Position numbers and translations under genes: made by a program. A stretch of DNA of 64,000 nucleotides from CAWANF01 sp963783355. GTDB taxonomy: Bacteria; Bacteroidota; Rhodothermia; Balneolales; DATFMH01. The stretch covers positions 248,001 to 312,000 of the forward strand of contig CAWANF010000007.1 of NCBI GenBank assembly GCA_963783355.1, written 5' to 3'. How positions within the stretch are numbered: the first letter of the stretch is position 1; the number at the start of each line of letters is the position of its first letter. The notes beneath the pieces are model-generated. The model saw only the letters and a program-made list of their open reading frames with translations, did not search any database and was not told where the DNA came from. Below are positions 27,923-37,425 of the stretch, one piece after another.

Positions 27923-28710
27923 ATGTATGCAGGCTACTAACTTATCTAACGCGTTCATGCTCCGCCAGTCGTGGGATGGATGATCATTGCAACTTCGGAT
28001 ACGATGTTAGCTGGAAAACCACCTCCATGCAGGATCAGGATACCCTGGGCGAATCCAAGGAAAAATCGTACCTCGGAACACAGCGCAGGTGCTACGAAAT
28101 CCTTTCAGAAAAACCGGGAATAGGTCCAACATACCTTAGTAATGAATGCGATATCATTGTGAAAACCATCAATAACAATGGTTTTATAGAAGCCAGATTC
28201 ATCGCCGTTTTTGAATGTTCCGGATAACTCACAAAATCACTTACCAGTATAACAAACCGCTCAATAGATAATTTACGATTCAATAAACGTTCGAATAGTT
28301 CTATTACTAGTTCAGTCATATTTGTATGATCGGGATTTGCGGGATTTCCTTACAAATAAACGGATCCTCTATGATCTTTCATTTGGGAAACAAACCAATT
28401 TTAATCAAAGTGTTAGAAATGAATTTATATAAAAAATGTAATGATAAGAGCTTAAATGATGGTTACTCATTTGTAAAACTATAAAAGGTATAAGTACTTA
28501 ATAGCAGTTATTCTCAAAATTATCTTCGAGTAAGTACCTATAATTATAAAAACATAAGTTTATAATTTATTTAAGGATTATTCGTTTATTATAGTCTTAT
28601 AAACCCTTTTAAACTGGAATGAAATAATTGATTGTTCTTTTACAAAAATGGAAATGTCATGAAAATTTGAAGACAGGTGAGCATGATATAAAAATTAAAT
28701 AGGGATAATT
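27923..28710 (+). other. Gene-poor region, nothing recognised
   Basis: The first part (to about 28227) has a roughly 100-codon open frame with no recognisable motif and no ribosome site; I do not call it. The second part (28330-28690) is very AT-rich and should contain the promoter of the sulfur operon. No RNA gene is evident. Confidence 0.35.
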
Positions 28711-29940
28711 ATGAAGAAGCTGGTCATTCTCGGTGCCGGAACTGCTGGGACCATGATGTTAAACAAATTGAGTGCCGTACTGGATAAAAATGAATGGCAA
28801 ATTACAATCATAGACCAGTATGAAACTCATTACTATCAACCCGGCTTTTTATTTATTCCATTTGGCATCTATAATAAAAAAGACGTAATCAAACCTAAAC
28901 GTGATTTTTTCCCTTCGGGGACCAATGTGATCATCTCATCTATTGATAAGATTGAACCAGAGAACAATCGTGTTCTGCTGGCCAACAATAAAGTACTTTC
29001 CTATGATTATCTGATAATTGCCACCGGTACAAAAATTCATCCAGAAGAAACAGAAGGTATGAAAGATAAACTATGGTATAAGGAAATCTTCGATTTTTAT
29101 ACTATTGAAGGCGCTTTGGCTTTGGCTGATTTCTTTAAGAATTGGGAAGGTGGAAAACTGGTTCTCAATATAAGCGAAATGCCAATAAAGTGTCCGGTGG
29201 CCCCCCTTGAATTTATATTTCTGGCAGACTGGTACTTTACAGAAAAAGGAATACGTGATAAAGTGGATCTGCATTTTGTCACTCCGCTTCCGGGTGCGTT
29301 CACTAAACCAAAGGCCTCAGAAAAACTCGGAGATATGCTGGATAAAAAAAATATTCAATTGTCAACAGACTTCAGTACAGGAAGAGTTGATAATGATGAA
29401 AAGAAAATTATCTCCTGGGATGAACGGGAAGTACCATTTGATGTATTAATTACGATACCAACCAATATGGGCGATGAAGCGATTGCACGAAGTGACATGG
29501 GTGATGAATTAAATTTCATCCCGACCAATAAACATACGCTTCAGGCTGATAATTACGATAATATATTCGTAATTGGTGATGCCACGAACCTTCCAAGTTC
29601 AAAAGCTGGTTCAGTTGTACATTTTGAATCGGATATTCTGTTTGAGAATTTTCTGAATGTTATAGAAGGCAGAGAACCGACAGAATCTTTTGACGGTCAT
29701 GCTAACTGCTTTATTGAGTCTGGTTTCGGGAAAGGTGTTTTAATTGATTTCAACTACGATACAGAACCCCTTCCGGGTAAATTTCCGTTGCCGGGTGTTG
29801 GACCATTTTCTCTTCTAGAGGAAACGAAGATGAATCACTATGGAAAAGTAATGTTTCGCTGGATGTATTGGAATTCATTGTTACGAGGTAAGGAACTTCC
29901 GATTGAATCACACATGTCCATGGCAGGAAAGAGGATGTAA
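28711..29940 (+). CDS. Sulfide:quinone oxidoreductase-like FAD flavoprotein
   Basis: A 409-residue pyridine-nucleotide-disulfide-type flavoprotein. The N-terminal FAD motif is VILGAGTAGTMMLNKL; DYLIIATGTKI and IFVIGDATNLP complete the FAD site. Cys161 (IKCPVAPLEF) and Cys333 (HANCFIESGFGKG) sit where SQR carries its redox cysteines; a third SQR cysteine is absent. The C-terminus is amphipathic, suggesting membrane association. It heads an operon with DUF1641, DsrC-like and DsrE2-like genes, so sulfide or persulfide oxidation to the quinone pool is the best guess. An AGGGA site precedes the start. Confidence 0.82.
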   Translation: MKKLVILGAGTAGTMMLNKLSAVLDKNEWQITIIDQYETHYYQPGFLFIPFGIYNKKDVIKPKRDFFPSGTNVIISSIDKIEPENNRVLLANNKVLSYDYLIIATGTKIHPEETEGMKDKLWYKEIFDFYTIEGALALADFFKNWEGGKLVLNISEMPIKCPVAPLEFIFLADWYFTEKGIRDKVDLHFVTPLPGAFTKPKASEKLGDMLDKKNIQLSTDFSTGRVDNDEKKIISWDEREVPFDVLITIPTNMGDEAIARSDMGDELNFIPTNKHTLQADNYDNIFVIGDATNLPSSKAGSVVHFESDILFENFLNVIEGREPTESFDGHANCFIESGFGKGVLIDFNYDTEPLPGKFPLPGVGPFSLLEETKMNHYGKVMFRWMYWNSLLRGKELPIESHMSMAGKRM

Positions 29941-29941
29941 T

Positions 29942-30583
29942 ATGGATAATGAATTATATGATGTGCCGGTAAATGAAATGCAGAAACAGATAGATTCCAT
30001 CAATAATAAATTGGATATCGTTCTGGAAGAAATTGAATTGCAACGCCGTCGTCGCCGATCAATGGAAGATCTGCAGGATGATCTGGTTCGGGTTGGTAAA
30101 GGAGTTTATCAGTCAACGGTAGAAGAACTGGAACAGGTTCACGATTATATGGATACAGGTGACGTGCTGTTTCTGGGTAAACTATTGCTGAGAAACATCA
30201 ATAATCTGACACAGTTATTCCAAAAGCTGGAGAGTACGATGGACTTTTTTAATGACTCTGCACCCCTTACAAGGGAGCTGGCCATCGATCTTATGAACCG
30301 GCTCGGCGAATTTGAACGCAAAGGATATTTCCGTTTTATGCACGATTTATCTGTTGTGTTGGATAAAATTGTCACTACGATAGAACCGGATGATATACAA
30401 AAGGTTGGCATTAACCTGGTGAATATAATTGAAACAGCAAAAAAATCAGATTTAAGTGTACCGGATAAAATATCACTCATTTCTTTACTCAGGGAGTTAA
30501 ATTCGCAGGAAATGAAGCGGTCATTGGCTATCATTGCAAGATTTGTAAAGAATATTTCAGATCAAAAGAGCAAAAAATTGTAA
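29942..30583 (+). CDS. DUF1641-like protein
   Basis: A 213-residue mostly helical protein beginning with a basic coiled segment (KQIDSINNKLDIVLEEIELQRRRRR). DUF1641 proteins occur next to SQR-like and formate-dehydrogenase-like flavoproteins and are presumed accessory subunits. Its ATG lies one base after the SQR-like stop, implying coupling. No cysteines or cofactor motifs are seen. Confidence 0.75.
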   Translation: MDNELYDVPVNEMQKQIDSINNKLDIVLEEIELQRRRRRSMEDLQDDLVRVGKGVYQSTVEELEQVHDYMDTGDVLFLGKLLLRNINNLTQLFQKLESTMDFFNDSAPLTRELAIDLMNRLGEFERKGYFRFMHDLSVVLDKIVTTIEPDDIQKVGINLVNIIETAKKSDLSVPDKISLISLLRELNSQEMKRSLAIIARFVKNISDQKSKKL

Positions 30584-30624
30584 CACTCATTGAATATTTC
30601 AAAGAATTAATTGAGGAGAATATT

Positions 30625-30942
30625 ATGCCAAGCGTTGAAATTTTAGGAAAACAGTTAGAGCTTGATGCGGATGGTTATCTTGTCAACTACAAAGACTGGA
30701 ACGAAGACATAGCCAAAGAACTGGCAAAAGAAGAAGATATTGATGAATTGACAGATCGTCACTGGGCTGTCATCGGTTTTATGAGAAAAGAATATGAAGA
30801 GAAAGGTGATGGACCTACGATTCGTAGATTGACAAAAGAAAGTGGTGTTCCTATTAAGGAACTCTATCAACTATTTCCGAAAGGGCCTGCCAAAAAAGCG
30901 GCACGTATTGCCGGTATCCCTAAACCCAAAGGTTGTATCTAA
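30625..30942 (+). CDS. DsrC/TusE-family sulfur carrier with a single conserved C-terminal Cys
   Basis: A 105-residue protein of the DsrC/TusE family (GYLVNYKDWNEDIAKELA, HWAVIGFMRKEY, ending AGIPKPKGCI). The penultimate Cys104 that carries persulfide is present. Dissimilatory DsrC has a second cysteine 11 residues earlier; here that position is Ala93, so it cannot form the intramolecular trisulfide. It should act as a one-cysteine sulfur carrier between the SQR-like and DsrE2-like partners. A strong GAGGAGA site precedes the ATG. Confidence 0.92.
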   Translation: MPSVEILGKQLELDADGYLVNYKDWNEDIAKELAKEEDIDELTDRHWAVIGFMRKEYEEKGDGPTIRRLTKESGVPIKELYQLFPKGPAKKAARIAGIPKPKGCI

Positions 30943-30961
30943 AAATTAAGGAGAGACCTTC

Positions 30962-31444
30962 ATGTCTGATAATCATCAAGCAGAACCCATCGAAAAGGTA
31001 TCAATCGTTATATCAAAAGGATCATTGGAAGGGGTTTACCCCGGACTCATCATGGCGAACGGAGCCCGAATGGAAGGTATTGAAGTTACCGTTTTTTTTA
31101 CTTTTTTCGGGTTGGATGCCATTATAGATAAGCGCATGGACCATTTAAAAGTGGCTACTGTTGGCAACCCGGCTATGCATATCCCGACTATGATCGGTGG
31201 TTTGCCTGGAATGTCTTCTTTTGCCACGAGCAAAATGAAAAAAGAAATGGAAATACTGGATATTCCGCCTGTCAGGGAGTTTATCGAGATGATCCATGAT
31301 ACTGGTGCCGATATGTATGCTTGTAAAGCCACCGTCGATATGTTTCACCTCACAAAGGATGATTTTTGTGAACAGATGGATGATATCATATCGGTTGGTG
31401 AATTTTATGAGAAATCAGCTGGGGCACAAATTATTTTCACATAA
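30962..31444 (+). CDS. DsrE/DsrF/DrsH-like (DsrE2) family protein
   Basis: A 160-residue protein with the DsrE-fold pattern of the DsrE2 branch (KVSIVISKGSLEGVYPGLIMANGA, VTVFFTFFGLDAI, PPVREFIEMIHDTGADMYACKATVDMF). The Cys in YACKATVDM is the expected persulfide carrier; it may be membrane-associated through its central hydrophobic region. It follows the DsrC-like gene by 19 bases, with an AGGAGAG site. It completes a four-gene sulfur-handling operon. Confidence 0.88.
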   Translation: MSDNHQAEPIEKVSIVISKGSLEGVYPGLIMANGARMEGIEVTVFFTFFGLDAIIDKRMDHLKVATVGNPAMHIPTMIGGLPGMSSFATSKMKKEMEILDIPPVREFIEMIHDTGADMYACKATVDMFHLTKDDFCEQMDDIISVGEFYEKSAGAQIIFT

Positions 31445-31718
31445 TAAAAACAGGAACCCTCTTTTACAGGCTTTTTATTTACTATCCCTGCTCGTAATAA
31501 ATTATTTAATAAAGTGTCATTTAGGTTTTTAATTCAATGATATAAACGAAATTCCATTCCTAACAAACACAAATTGAACTTTCTTTTAGGTACGCCATGC
31601 CTCATCTTTCCGCTCGCCGGTATTTTCATTGTAACTCTGAACTTGCAGGGAATCCCCGCTTTTAAAATTCCTACCGGTGACGGGATTAACCATCTTTTAT
31701 TTATGAATAATCGCGTAT

Positions 31719-32825
31719 TTAAACTATGTCAAAGACATTTTGAATTTTAGCATAGGCATCGCTTAAATTTATTGCAGATTCATTAATAAATGCATCAATA
31801 TTAAAGGTGCTGTATTTTATTGCCCTTTTTCTTTGCGCAATCATATATGACATATCTAAAAATGCTCTGTCTATTAATGCCCAATACATCCATTTGTAAT
31901 GATATTCATACGATTCCAATGGCTGAAGCTTTGCTAACTCATTTAAACTGGCATTTAGATAGGGATTATTCGCATTTTTATAATAGGCTGCTAAATCAGA
32001 ATGAATAATTCCTAACCCGGCCCACTCCCAGTCAACAATCTTCAATAAATTTCGGCCGTCTTTATTTTTAAATAGGATGTTTGATCCATTGAAATCCCCG
32101 TGAATTAGATTCGATCTTTTCTCATGGGAGGCAATTTCAAGATATACTTCAGAAATTTTCCTGAACTTTTGATAAGGTAAATTATATTTTTCACCCCAAC
32201 TTTTTTCCCATAATGCACTTATATAAGCTATTAAATTCTGAGAGTAATTCTCATCGTATTTAGGAAAAATGTTTTTATCTAAATCTGAATTGTTCAGAGC
32301 CTGGTTTAGTGATATCAGATAATGTACGATAGACTCATCTAACGCTGATTTAGTTTTGTAACCACTTATAGATAAGTCTTCAATAAGATAACGATACACA
32401 TCATTCTTATCATGATTTGACCAAAGTGTGGTGGGCAGGAAGTCGTTAATGCTTTGATTGGTAACATTTCCAATAACAAACTCAACAGGACCAAGTTTTA
32501 TGGGATATCCTTTCAAAGCCGGAAAATCATCATAATTATAGCCGCAATGTCTATAAATTAATTGTTTCCTCTGCGTATTCTTCAGAGTGATAAACAGGCG
32601 ATATGTACCTGTCTTTTTCCATCCTGACAACTTTTGAAATTTTATAGAAATAACTTCACTTTGAAAGTGATCATAACAAATTTTTTTGACTATACTATCA
32701 TCAAAATTACCTGGCAGCCCATTCCTTATTTTTAATACTTTATTTACTCTGTATCGTCTGTATCTGCCTTTTGAGTAATTAAAAACTTTATACATATAAT
32801 CATTTAATGAATAATTTATTTCCAT
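31719..32825 (-). CDS. APH/choline-kinase-like phosphotransferase
   Basis: A 368-residue protein-kinase-fold phosphotransferase. The catalytic loop HGDFNGSNILF and the metal-binding VDWEWAGLG are clear; the N-terminal nucleotide lobe is weaker. The gene is very AT-rich and stands alone on the minus strand among repeats and broken genes, which suggests horizontal arrival. Substrate (aminoglycoside, choline, sugar or other) cannot be told; the WEWAG motif is common in choline/ethanolamine and capsule-related kinases. Confidence 0.8.
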   Translation of the reverse strand: MEINYSLNDYMYKVFNYSKGRYRRYRVNKVLKIRNGLPGNFDDSIVKKICYDHFQSEVISIKFQKLSGWKKTGTYRLFITLKNTQRKQLIYRHCGYNYDDFPALKGYPIKLGPVEFVIGNVTNQSINDFLPTTLWSNHDKNDVYRYLIEDLSISGYKTKSALDESIVHYLISLNQALNNSDLDKNIFPKYDENYSQNLIAYISALWEKSWGEKYNLPYQKFRKISEVYLEIASHEKRSNLIHGDFNGSNILFKNKDGRNLLKIVDWEWAGLGIIHSDLAAYYKNANNPYLNASLNELAKLQPLESYEYHYKWMYWALIDRAFLDMSYMIAQRKRAIKYSTFNIDAFINESAINLSDAYAKIQNVFDIV

Positions 32826-33172
32826 ATACGATTGATAATTTTATATACACACCATTTATATATAATAATTACTGATTGTGATTCAGAATTTCCTGATGTT
32901 GGAATTCCCCGCCACCGAATGTTCATTGCCACAAGAGCAGTAAATATCACTCATAAAAATAAGTATTAGTCCCTCCCTTTGCGGCAAATACTCCTATCTC
33001 AAAAAACAGACATTAAGTATTAACCATGTGAATTAACTTACGTATAACTTACGATTATAGATAAGTTATTTGGAGATTCTAATTATGTCTAATCCTCGTA
33101 AGGCTAAATTACCAATGTGTATTGCTCATGGAGGCATAAGTCATTGAAATTCTAGTAATTACAAATAATTAA

Positions 33173-33545
33173 TTTGGTTGTCTGACAACTGCTTGCTCAC
33201 CTTCCACAGGATTCAAGACAACACCCGTATTATATAAAGTGAAAGTAAATAGTCTGCAGTTTCCTTCACCCGTTACTGTCGGAGATATATTTACAATGCA
33301 TTTCTATGGTGTAGTTGGCGTGGGCGGTTGTCATTCGTTATCTCAAATCAAGGCCATTAATAATCCTCATCAAATTGACCTGACGGTCTGGGGAAAAGTA
33401 AATTCATCAAATGCCTGTCCGGCAGTAATGGTTTATCTGGATGGAACTTCATATAAGGTGCTGGCAGCAACAAAAAGGAACTTTTTTAATTAATGTACAT
33501 CAACCTGACTGGTCCATTCTCGTCGATTCTGTTCAGGTAAAATAA
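33173..33545 (+). pseudogene. Broken lipoprotein-like gene, no start and one frameshift
   Basis: The frame begins after a TAA at 33170 with no start codon or signal peptide, reads TACSPSTGFKTTPVLYKVKV then VGDIFTMHFYGVVGVGGCH, and leaves frame at the A-run near 33470. Shifting frame there continues sensibly as KGTFLINVHQPDWSILVDSV and ends at 33543-33545. Two lesions make this a dead gene. The domain resembles short secreted beta-sandwich proteins of Bacteroidota; function unknown. The upstream gap (32826-33172) holds nothing else. Confidence 0.6.
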
Positions 33546-33594
33546 CATGGGCTTGTGGCCTAAAAAGCACTCATTAACGGATTTTATAGGGCTA

Positions 33595-33720
33595 TTTTAA
33601 TTTTATTCCTGCCGTATTTTCACTATAATTTTTTTTAGGGTAACACGATGTTCGTATTTTGATACGTGTACCGATTTCTTCTTTTTTTCCGAGTTTTTTC
33701 CGGTGTAACATGAATAAAGC
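33595..33720 (+). repeat. Dispersed intergenic repeat A, copy 1
   Basis: Aligns with 37203-37345. Shared blocks include TTTATTCCT, TATTTTCACTATAATT, GATGTTCGTA-TTTGA and CCGATTTC. It lies directly upstream of the nitrilase start; the other copy lies upstream of the Mrr-type gene. It may carry a promoter for cassette-like genes. Confidence 0.5.
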
Positions 33721-33722
33721 TT

Positions 33723-34646
33723 ATGAGCGAAAGTAAGCATAACCTGATAAAAGTGGCTGCTGCCCAACTATCCCCGGTTTTTCTAAACAAAGAAAAAACG
33801 ATAGAAAAAGCCTGTAATGCAATAAAAGAGGCTGCTAAAAAAGGAGCCAAATTAATTGTTTTTCCTGAAGCTTTTATATCAGGATATCCTGACTGGATTT
33901 GGCTCATTCCAAACAGTAAAGGAACCGACTTAAATAAACTCTATATAAAACTTGTCGAAAATGCTGTCTCAGTTCCTGATGAATCTACCGATAAGCTTTG
34001 TAAAGCCGCAAAGACAGCCGGAATAAACGTCGTAATGGGGATGAACGAGCGTAATTCTGAAACCAGTAATGCCAGTCTCTTCAACAGCCTGCTATTCATT
34101 AACGAGCAAGGTACAATATTAGGTAAGCATCGTAAACTTATCCCTACCGGAGGTGAGCGCCTCATATGGTCACAAGGAGATGGCAGTAATTTAACCTCGT
34201 ATGACACGAATGCCGGGAAAATAGCCGGGCTGATCTGCTGGGAAAACTTTATGCCATTAGCACGAAATGCCATTTATGAAAGCGGAGCACAAATATTAGC
34301 TGCCCCAACCTGGGATAAAAGTCCGAACTGGCTTCAATCTATGCAATATATTGCAAGAGAAGGTGGGTTATTTATTATCAGCACGTGCATGGCATTAAGA
34401 ATAAATGATATTCCTGATGAGTATATGTTTAAAAAACTTTATCCGAAGGACAAGGAATGGATAAATGTTGGCAACAGCTGTATCATAGCTCCAAACGGAC
34501 AAATTTTGGCGGGGGCTCTGGAGGCAGAAGAAGGCCTTTTATATGCTGATATTGATCTTAACCAAATCATTGCTGCTAAGCGCATGTTTGATGCGGTTGG
34601 CCACTATTCAAGGCCCGACGTTTTTGAATTCAGCCTAAAAAGATAA
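33723..34646 (+). CDS. Nitrilase (carbon-nitrogen hydrolase)
   Basis: A 307-residue nitrilase-superfamily enzyme with the catalytic triad Glu49 (IVFPEAFISGYPDW), Lys138 (KHRKLIPTGGERLIW) and Cys172 (LICWENFMPLAR). These motifs are those of true nitrilases, branch 1, which turn nitriles into carboxylic acids and ammonia, and not of amidases. The gene stands alone in the variable region, flanked by repeats A and B. Confidence 0.9.
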   Translation: MSESKHNLIKVAAAQLSPVFLNKEKTIEKACNAIKEAAKKGAKLIVFPEAFISGYPDWIWLIPNSKGTDLNKLYIKLVENAVSVPDESTDKLCKAAKTAGINVVMGMNERNSETSNASLFNSLLFINEQGTILGKHRKLIPTGGERLIWSQGDGSNLTSYDTNAGKIAGLICWENFMPLARNAIYESGAQILAAPTWDKSPNWLQSMQYIAREGGLFIISTCMALRINDIPDEYMFKKLYPKDKEWINVGNSCIIAPNGQILAGALEAEEGLLYADIDLNQIIAAKRMFDAVGHYSRPDVFEFSLKR

Positions 34647-34723
34647 TATAAACTACCTACGACAATAATGGACGTCATTAAAACAGGGTAATACGATACG
34701 ATTGAGCCTCCCTGTAACCAGTC

Positions 34724-34830
34724 GTATCAATTGTACCTGTTATGCCCGGCCTTTTTACATTTCCGTTCGGATTTTTCGGTTTTACTTCTAAATTATATTC
34801 CAAAACGCCCATTAAAGGCAGGGTCCTTAA
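34724..34830 (+). repeat. Dispersed intergenic repeat B, copy 2
   Basis: Second copy of the family at 7947-8058 and 43558-43669. It shares TTTCCGTTCGGATTTTTCG and CTAAATTATATTC and keeps the upstream GTATCAATTG and CCCGGCC elements. A hairpin GATACGA/TCGTATC (about 34694-34729) lies just before it. The whole 34647-35056 gap has no gene. Confidence 0.6.
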
Positions 34831-35056
34831 ACGTAAATCAAAAAATGAATAAATGACGAATTTCAATCGGTGTTAGATTACATGAGCTGGCACGAATGCG
34901 CATTATAGATAAAAGCAGCCGCTTATAATGACCGGTGGTGCTGGCGATCTGACAGGCCGCGCCCGGCCAATATCGGACTCCCGGATGCGTCCAGGCAATT
35001 CAGATTACTCAGGACACTCATAGGCGAAATAAATTGCCCGGCGGAGAGGCTCCCTC

Positions 35057-36778
35057 ATGCAAACTAAATTCCATAGATTTATGAAACTTTCTGCTCGTTG
35101 GAAACGCCGGCTTTTGTTCGGCATCCTGATCACCACGACAACGTTAAGCCTGGGTTGTTTCGCCGGAACAGTGAGTGACACGTCTTTTCCGGTTAACGCA
35201 CCGGCCCAATACCCTGTGGTACCGGCTGCGAAAAAATTGTTGTTGAAGGTGGACGCCAATGTGGTCATATCCAAAATAGATCACCGTATTTTTGGAAGCA
35301 ATCTGGAGTGGTTTAACAATGGGGATGGCTTTGCCACTCCAAATCGAGCACTACGCAACCGCCTGGTCACTTTGGCAAAGAAACAAGGAATCACCGTTTG
35401 GCGGTTTCCCGGCGGTATACTTGCAGACTACTACAACTGGGTCGATGGTACCGGCCCGCGAAATCTGCGCCCGATCCGCCGCCACCCCGGGGACAGTGGA
35501 TCTTCGGCCAATACATTTGGCAGCCCGGAGTTTTTTGAACTATTGCACCTTACCCATTCGCAGGGCTTGATTACAGTTAATGCGGGAACGGGCACAGCCA
35601 AAGAGGCGGCCGCGTGGGTAGCGTATGCCAACCAACCCGGTAATGCCAGGCGCACCCGGGATGGATTTGTTAAGCCAATCGGCATCAAGTTATGGGAAGT
35701 TGGCAATGAACTGTATTTGCCGGGTAATCCCGGGGAGAAAAAGATTACAGTGACACCTGAAGTTTATGCCAGGCGATATGTGCGTTTTGCTGATGCGATG
35801 CGCAAGGTTGACCCGTCCATTCGCGTTATTGCTATCGGCGTGGCGAAATCGCATTTCGGGCCGGATACCCGGTACCCTGACTGGACGAAGACGCTATTGC
35901 GCCTCGACGCCGACAAGATCGACATGATTGCGGTGCACAACGCCTATTTTCCCATGCTTTACAAGGTCAGGCAGCCACGGGTGGATCAAGTTTATCCGGC
36001 CCTGTGGGCTTCGCCGGAGGCGGTGGACAGGAGCCTGACTCGGCTTGGGAAGCTTATCGCTCATTACGAAGGGAAACACCATATCGGTATCGCGATCACG
36101 GAATGGGGAGCACTGTATTCTTTGCCGGGGGCCGATCCGTATTGGGTGGATCATGTCAAAACCCTGGGCTCAGGCGTCTATATCGGGCGAATGCTGCAGG
36201 TTTTCATGTCGCATCCGCGAGTGCAAGTCGCCAATTACTTCAAGTTTACCGATCACAGTTTTATGGGGTGGGTGGATTTGCACGGGCAACCCAAGGTCCC
36301 TTATTGGGTGTTTAAGCTGTATGCGCGAAATACGGGGGATGTCCGGATCAAATCCAGCATGACTCCGCCCCGAACCTACAGTGTACCGCAACTGGGGATT
36401 ATGGAGCCGGAGGCGAATGTCCCGGAACTAACCCAAATTGTCACCCGCAACTCCAAAACAGGCCGGTTGTATATCAACTTAGTCAATCGCAGCATGAAAC
36501 GGCAATACACCGTGAATCTTCAGATCAAAGGGTACAATCCGGCCGCAAAAGGAGAGGTGTTGGAAGTGTCCGGGAAAGAGCCCACCGCCAACAATGGGCC
36601 CGATATTCCGCCGGAATGGCGGCGGTTTTGGCGTGCTGAATATGAACCGTACACCACCGCAAAACCCCATAGTATTCGCATACATTCCAAAGCATGGAAA
36701 GCGGGCCAGCCTTTAATTATTCCACCATTTTCGGTACTTACACTTGTGCTGAACCCGGCGGCCGCCAAATATCATTGA
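35057..36778 (+). CDS. GH51-like alpha-L-arabinofuranosidase, exported
   Basis: A 573-residue enzyme that should cleave terminal arabinofuranose from arabinoxylan or arabinan. After an N-terminal signal (LLFGILITTTTLSLGC, perhaps a lipoprotein signal with an untypical lipobox) the barrel shows the clan A pair: acid/base Glu218 in WEVGNELY and nucleophile Glu349 in ITEWGALY, plus RFPGGILADYYNW and a C-terminal beta-sandwich. GGAGAGG precedes the ATG. The gene is much richer in G and C than its surroundings (41 of 60 in the line beginning at 35581), pointing to transfer. It is functionally linked to the xylan genes at 0.8-13.6 kb although 20 kb away. Confidence 0.9.
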   Translation: MQTKFHRFMKLSARWKRRLLFGILITTTTLSLGCFAGTVSDTSFPVNAPAQYPVVPAAKKLLLKVDANVVISKIDHRIFGSNLEWFNNGDGFATPNRALRNRLVTLAKKQGITVWRFPGGILADYYNWVDGTGPRNLRPIRRHPGDSGSSANTFGSPEFFELLHLTHSQGLITVNAGTGTAKEAAAWVAYANQPGNARRTRDGFVKPIGIKLWEVGNELYLPGNPGEKKITVTPEVYARRYVRFADAMRKVDPSIRVIAIGVAKSHFGPDTRYPDWTKTLLRLDADKIDMIAVHNAYFPMLYKVRQPRVDQVYPALWASPEAVDRSLTRLGKLIAHYEGKHHIGIAITEWGALYSLPGADPYWVDHVKTLGSGVYIGRMLQVFMSHPRVQVANYFKFTDHSFMGWVDLHGQPKVPYWVFKLYARNTGDVRIKSSMTPPRTYSVPQLGIMEPEANVPELTQIVTRNSKTGRLYINLVNRSMKRQYTVNLQIKGYNPAAKGEVLEVSGKEPTANNGPDIPPEWRRFWRAEYEPYTTAKPHSIRIHSKAWKAGQPLIIPPFSVLTLVLNPAAAKYH

Positions 36779-37425
36779 CCGTTATCTCAATAACCACCAA
36801 ACATAAGGGGTCAGAGTCTTTATATCATGTTCCATCGGGACCGGAGGGCAAAGGCTTGTATTTATAACATAACAAGGCGCGTACGACTACCGAATTGGAC
36901 ACCCATTAAGACATAAACTTTCAATGATTCCTTTCTTGCCATAAATAAGTGTTGCAAGGTTAACGCCTGGATACTAAGTTAGTCAGGTTATTTTTATACG
37001 AGGTCTACTGAAAAGAAGGTTAAATATGGCAACAAAAGAGAAATGCTCGTTCCTGATTTCGATTTTACCTGCATTCGTAACCGATGGTCTTTTTGAACCT
37101 GTTTAAACTCCTTTGCAGTCATCATTAATGCGTTTGCACATATTCCTAAATAAAAAAAATATTTAAAATTCCGCCCATTATGCATGGGGTCGATATAGGG
37201 CGTTTATTCCTAAACCCATATTATTTTCACTATAATTCTATGGGATAAGATGATGTTCGTACTTTGAAATTAACTCCGATTTCCTAATTTTATCCTCGTT
37301 ATTAGGATTATAACATTAACAAAAGTTACGTACGAAGCAAGGATAACATGAATAGAGTTGGTGTTATGCCAATGTTGGGCAACATTTTATCGCAAACACC
37401 ATTAATGCGCCAAAATATCAATTGA
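36779..37425 (+). other. Intergenic region with repeat A copy 2
   Basis: No gene is seen in about 650 bases. The stretch 37203-37345 is a second copy of repeat A. Near the right end, GTTATGC (37363-37369) and GTTGGGC (37374-37380) resemble the right half-sites of integron attC elements and directly precede the Mrr-type gene; I could not find the matching left half. Confidence 0.45.
37203..37345 (+). repeat. Dispersed intergenic repeat A, copy 2
   Basis: Aligns with 33595-33720 over roughly 120 bases (TATTTTCACTATAATT, GATGTTCGTACTTTGA, CCGATTTC and ATAACAT blocks). It precedes the Mrr-type gene as the other copy precedes the nitrilase gene. Confidence 0.5.

Noticed and set aside
27910..28227. 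A 105-codon open frame after the APC permease terminator
   Set aside because: It begins inside the terminator hairpin, has no ribosome site and no recognisable motif. I do not call it a gene, though a decayed gene is possible.
31719..32825. Aminoglycoside resistance gene
   Set aside because: Only the general phosphotransferase catalytic motifs are visible. The WEWAG motif is as common in choline and sugar kinases, so a resistance role is not supported.
37363..37380. A third attC site before the Mrr-type gene
   Set aside because: GTTATGC and GTTGGGC boxes are present, but no GCCCAAC-type left box or paired arms could be found within 150 bases upstream, so I list it only as a resemblance.
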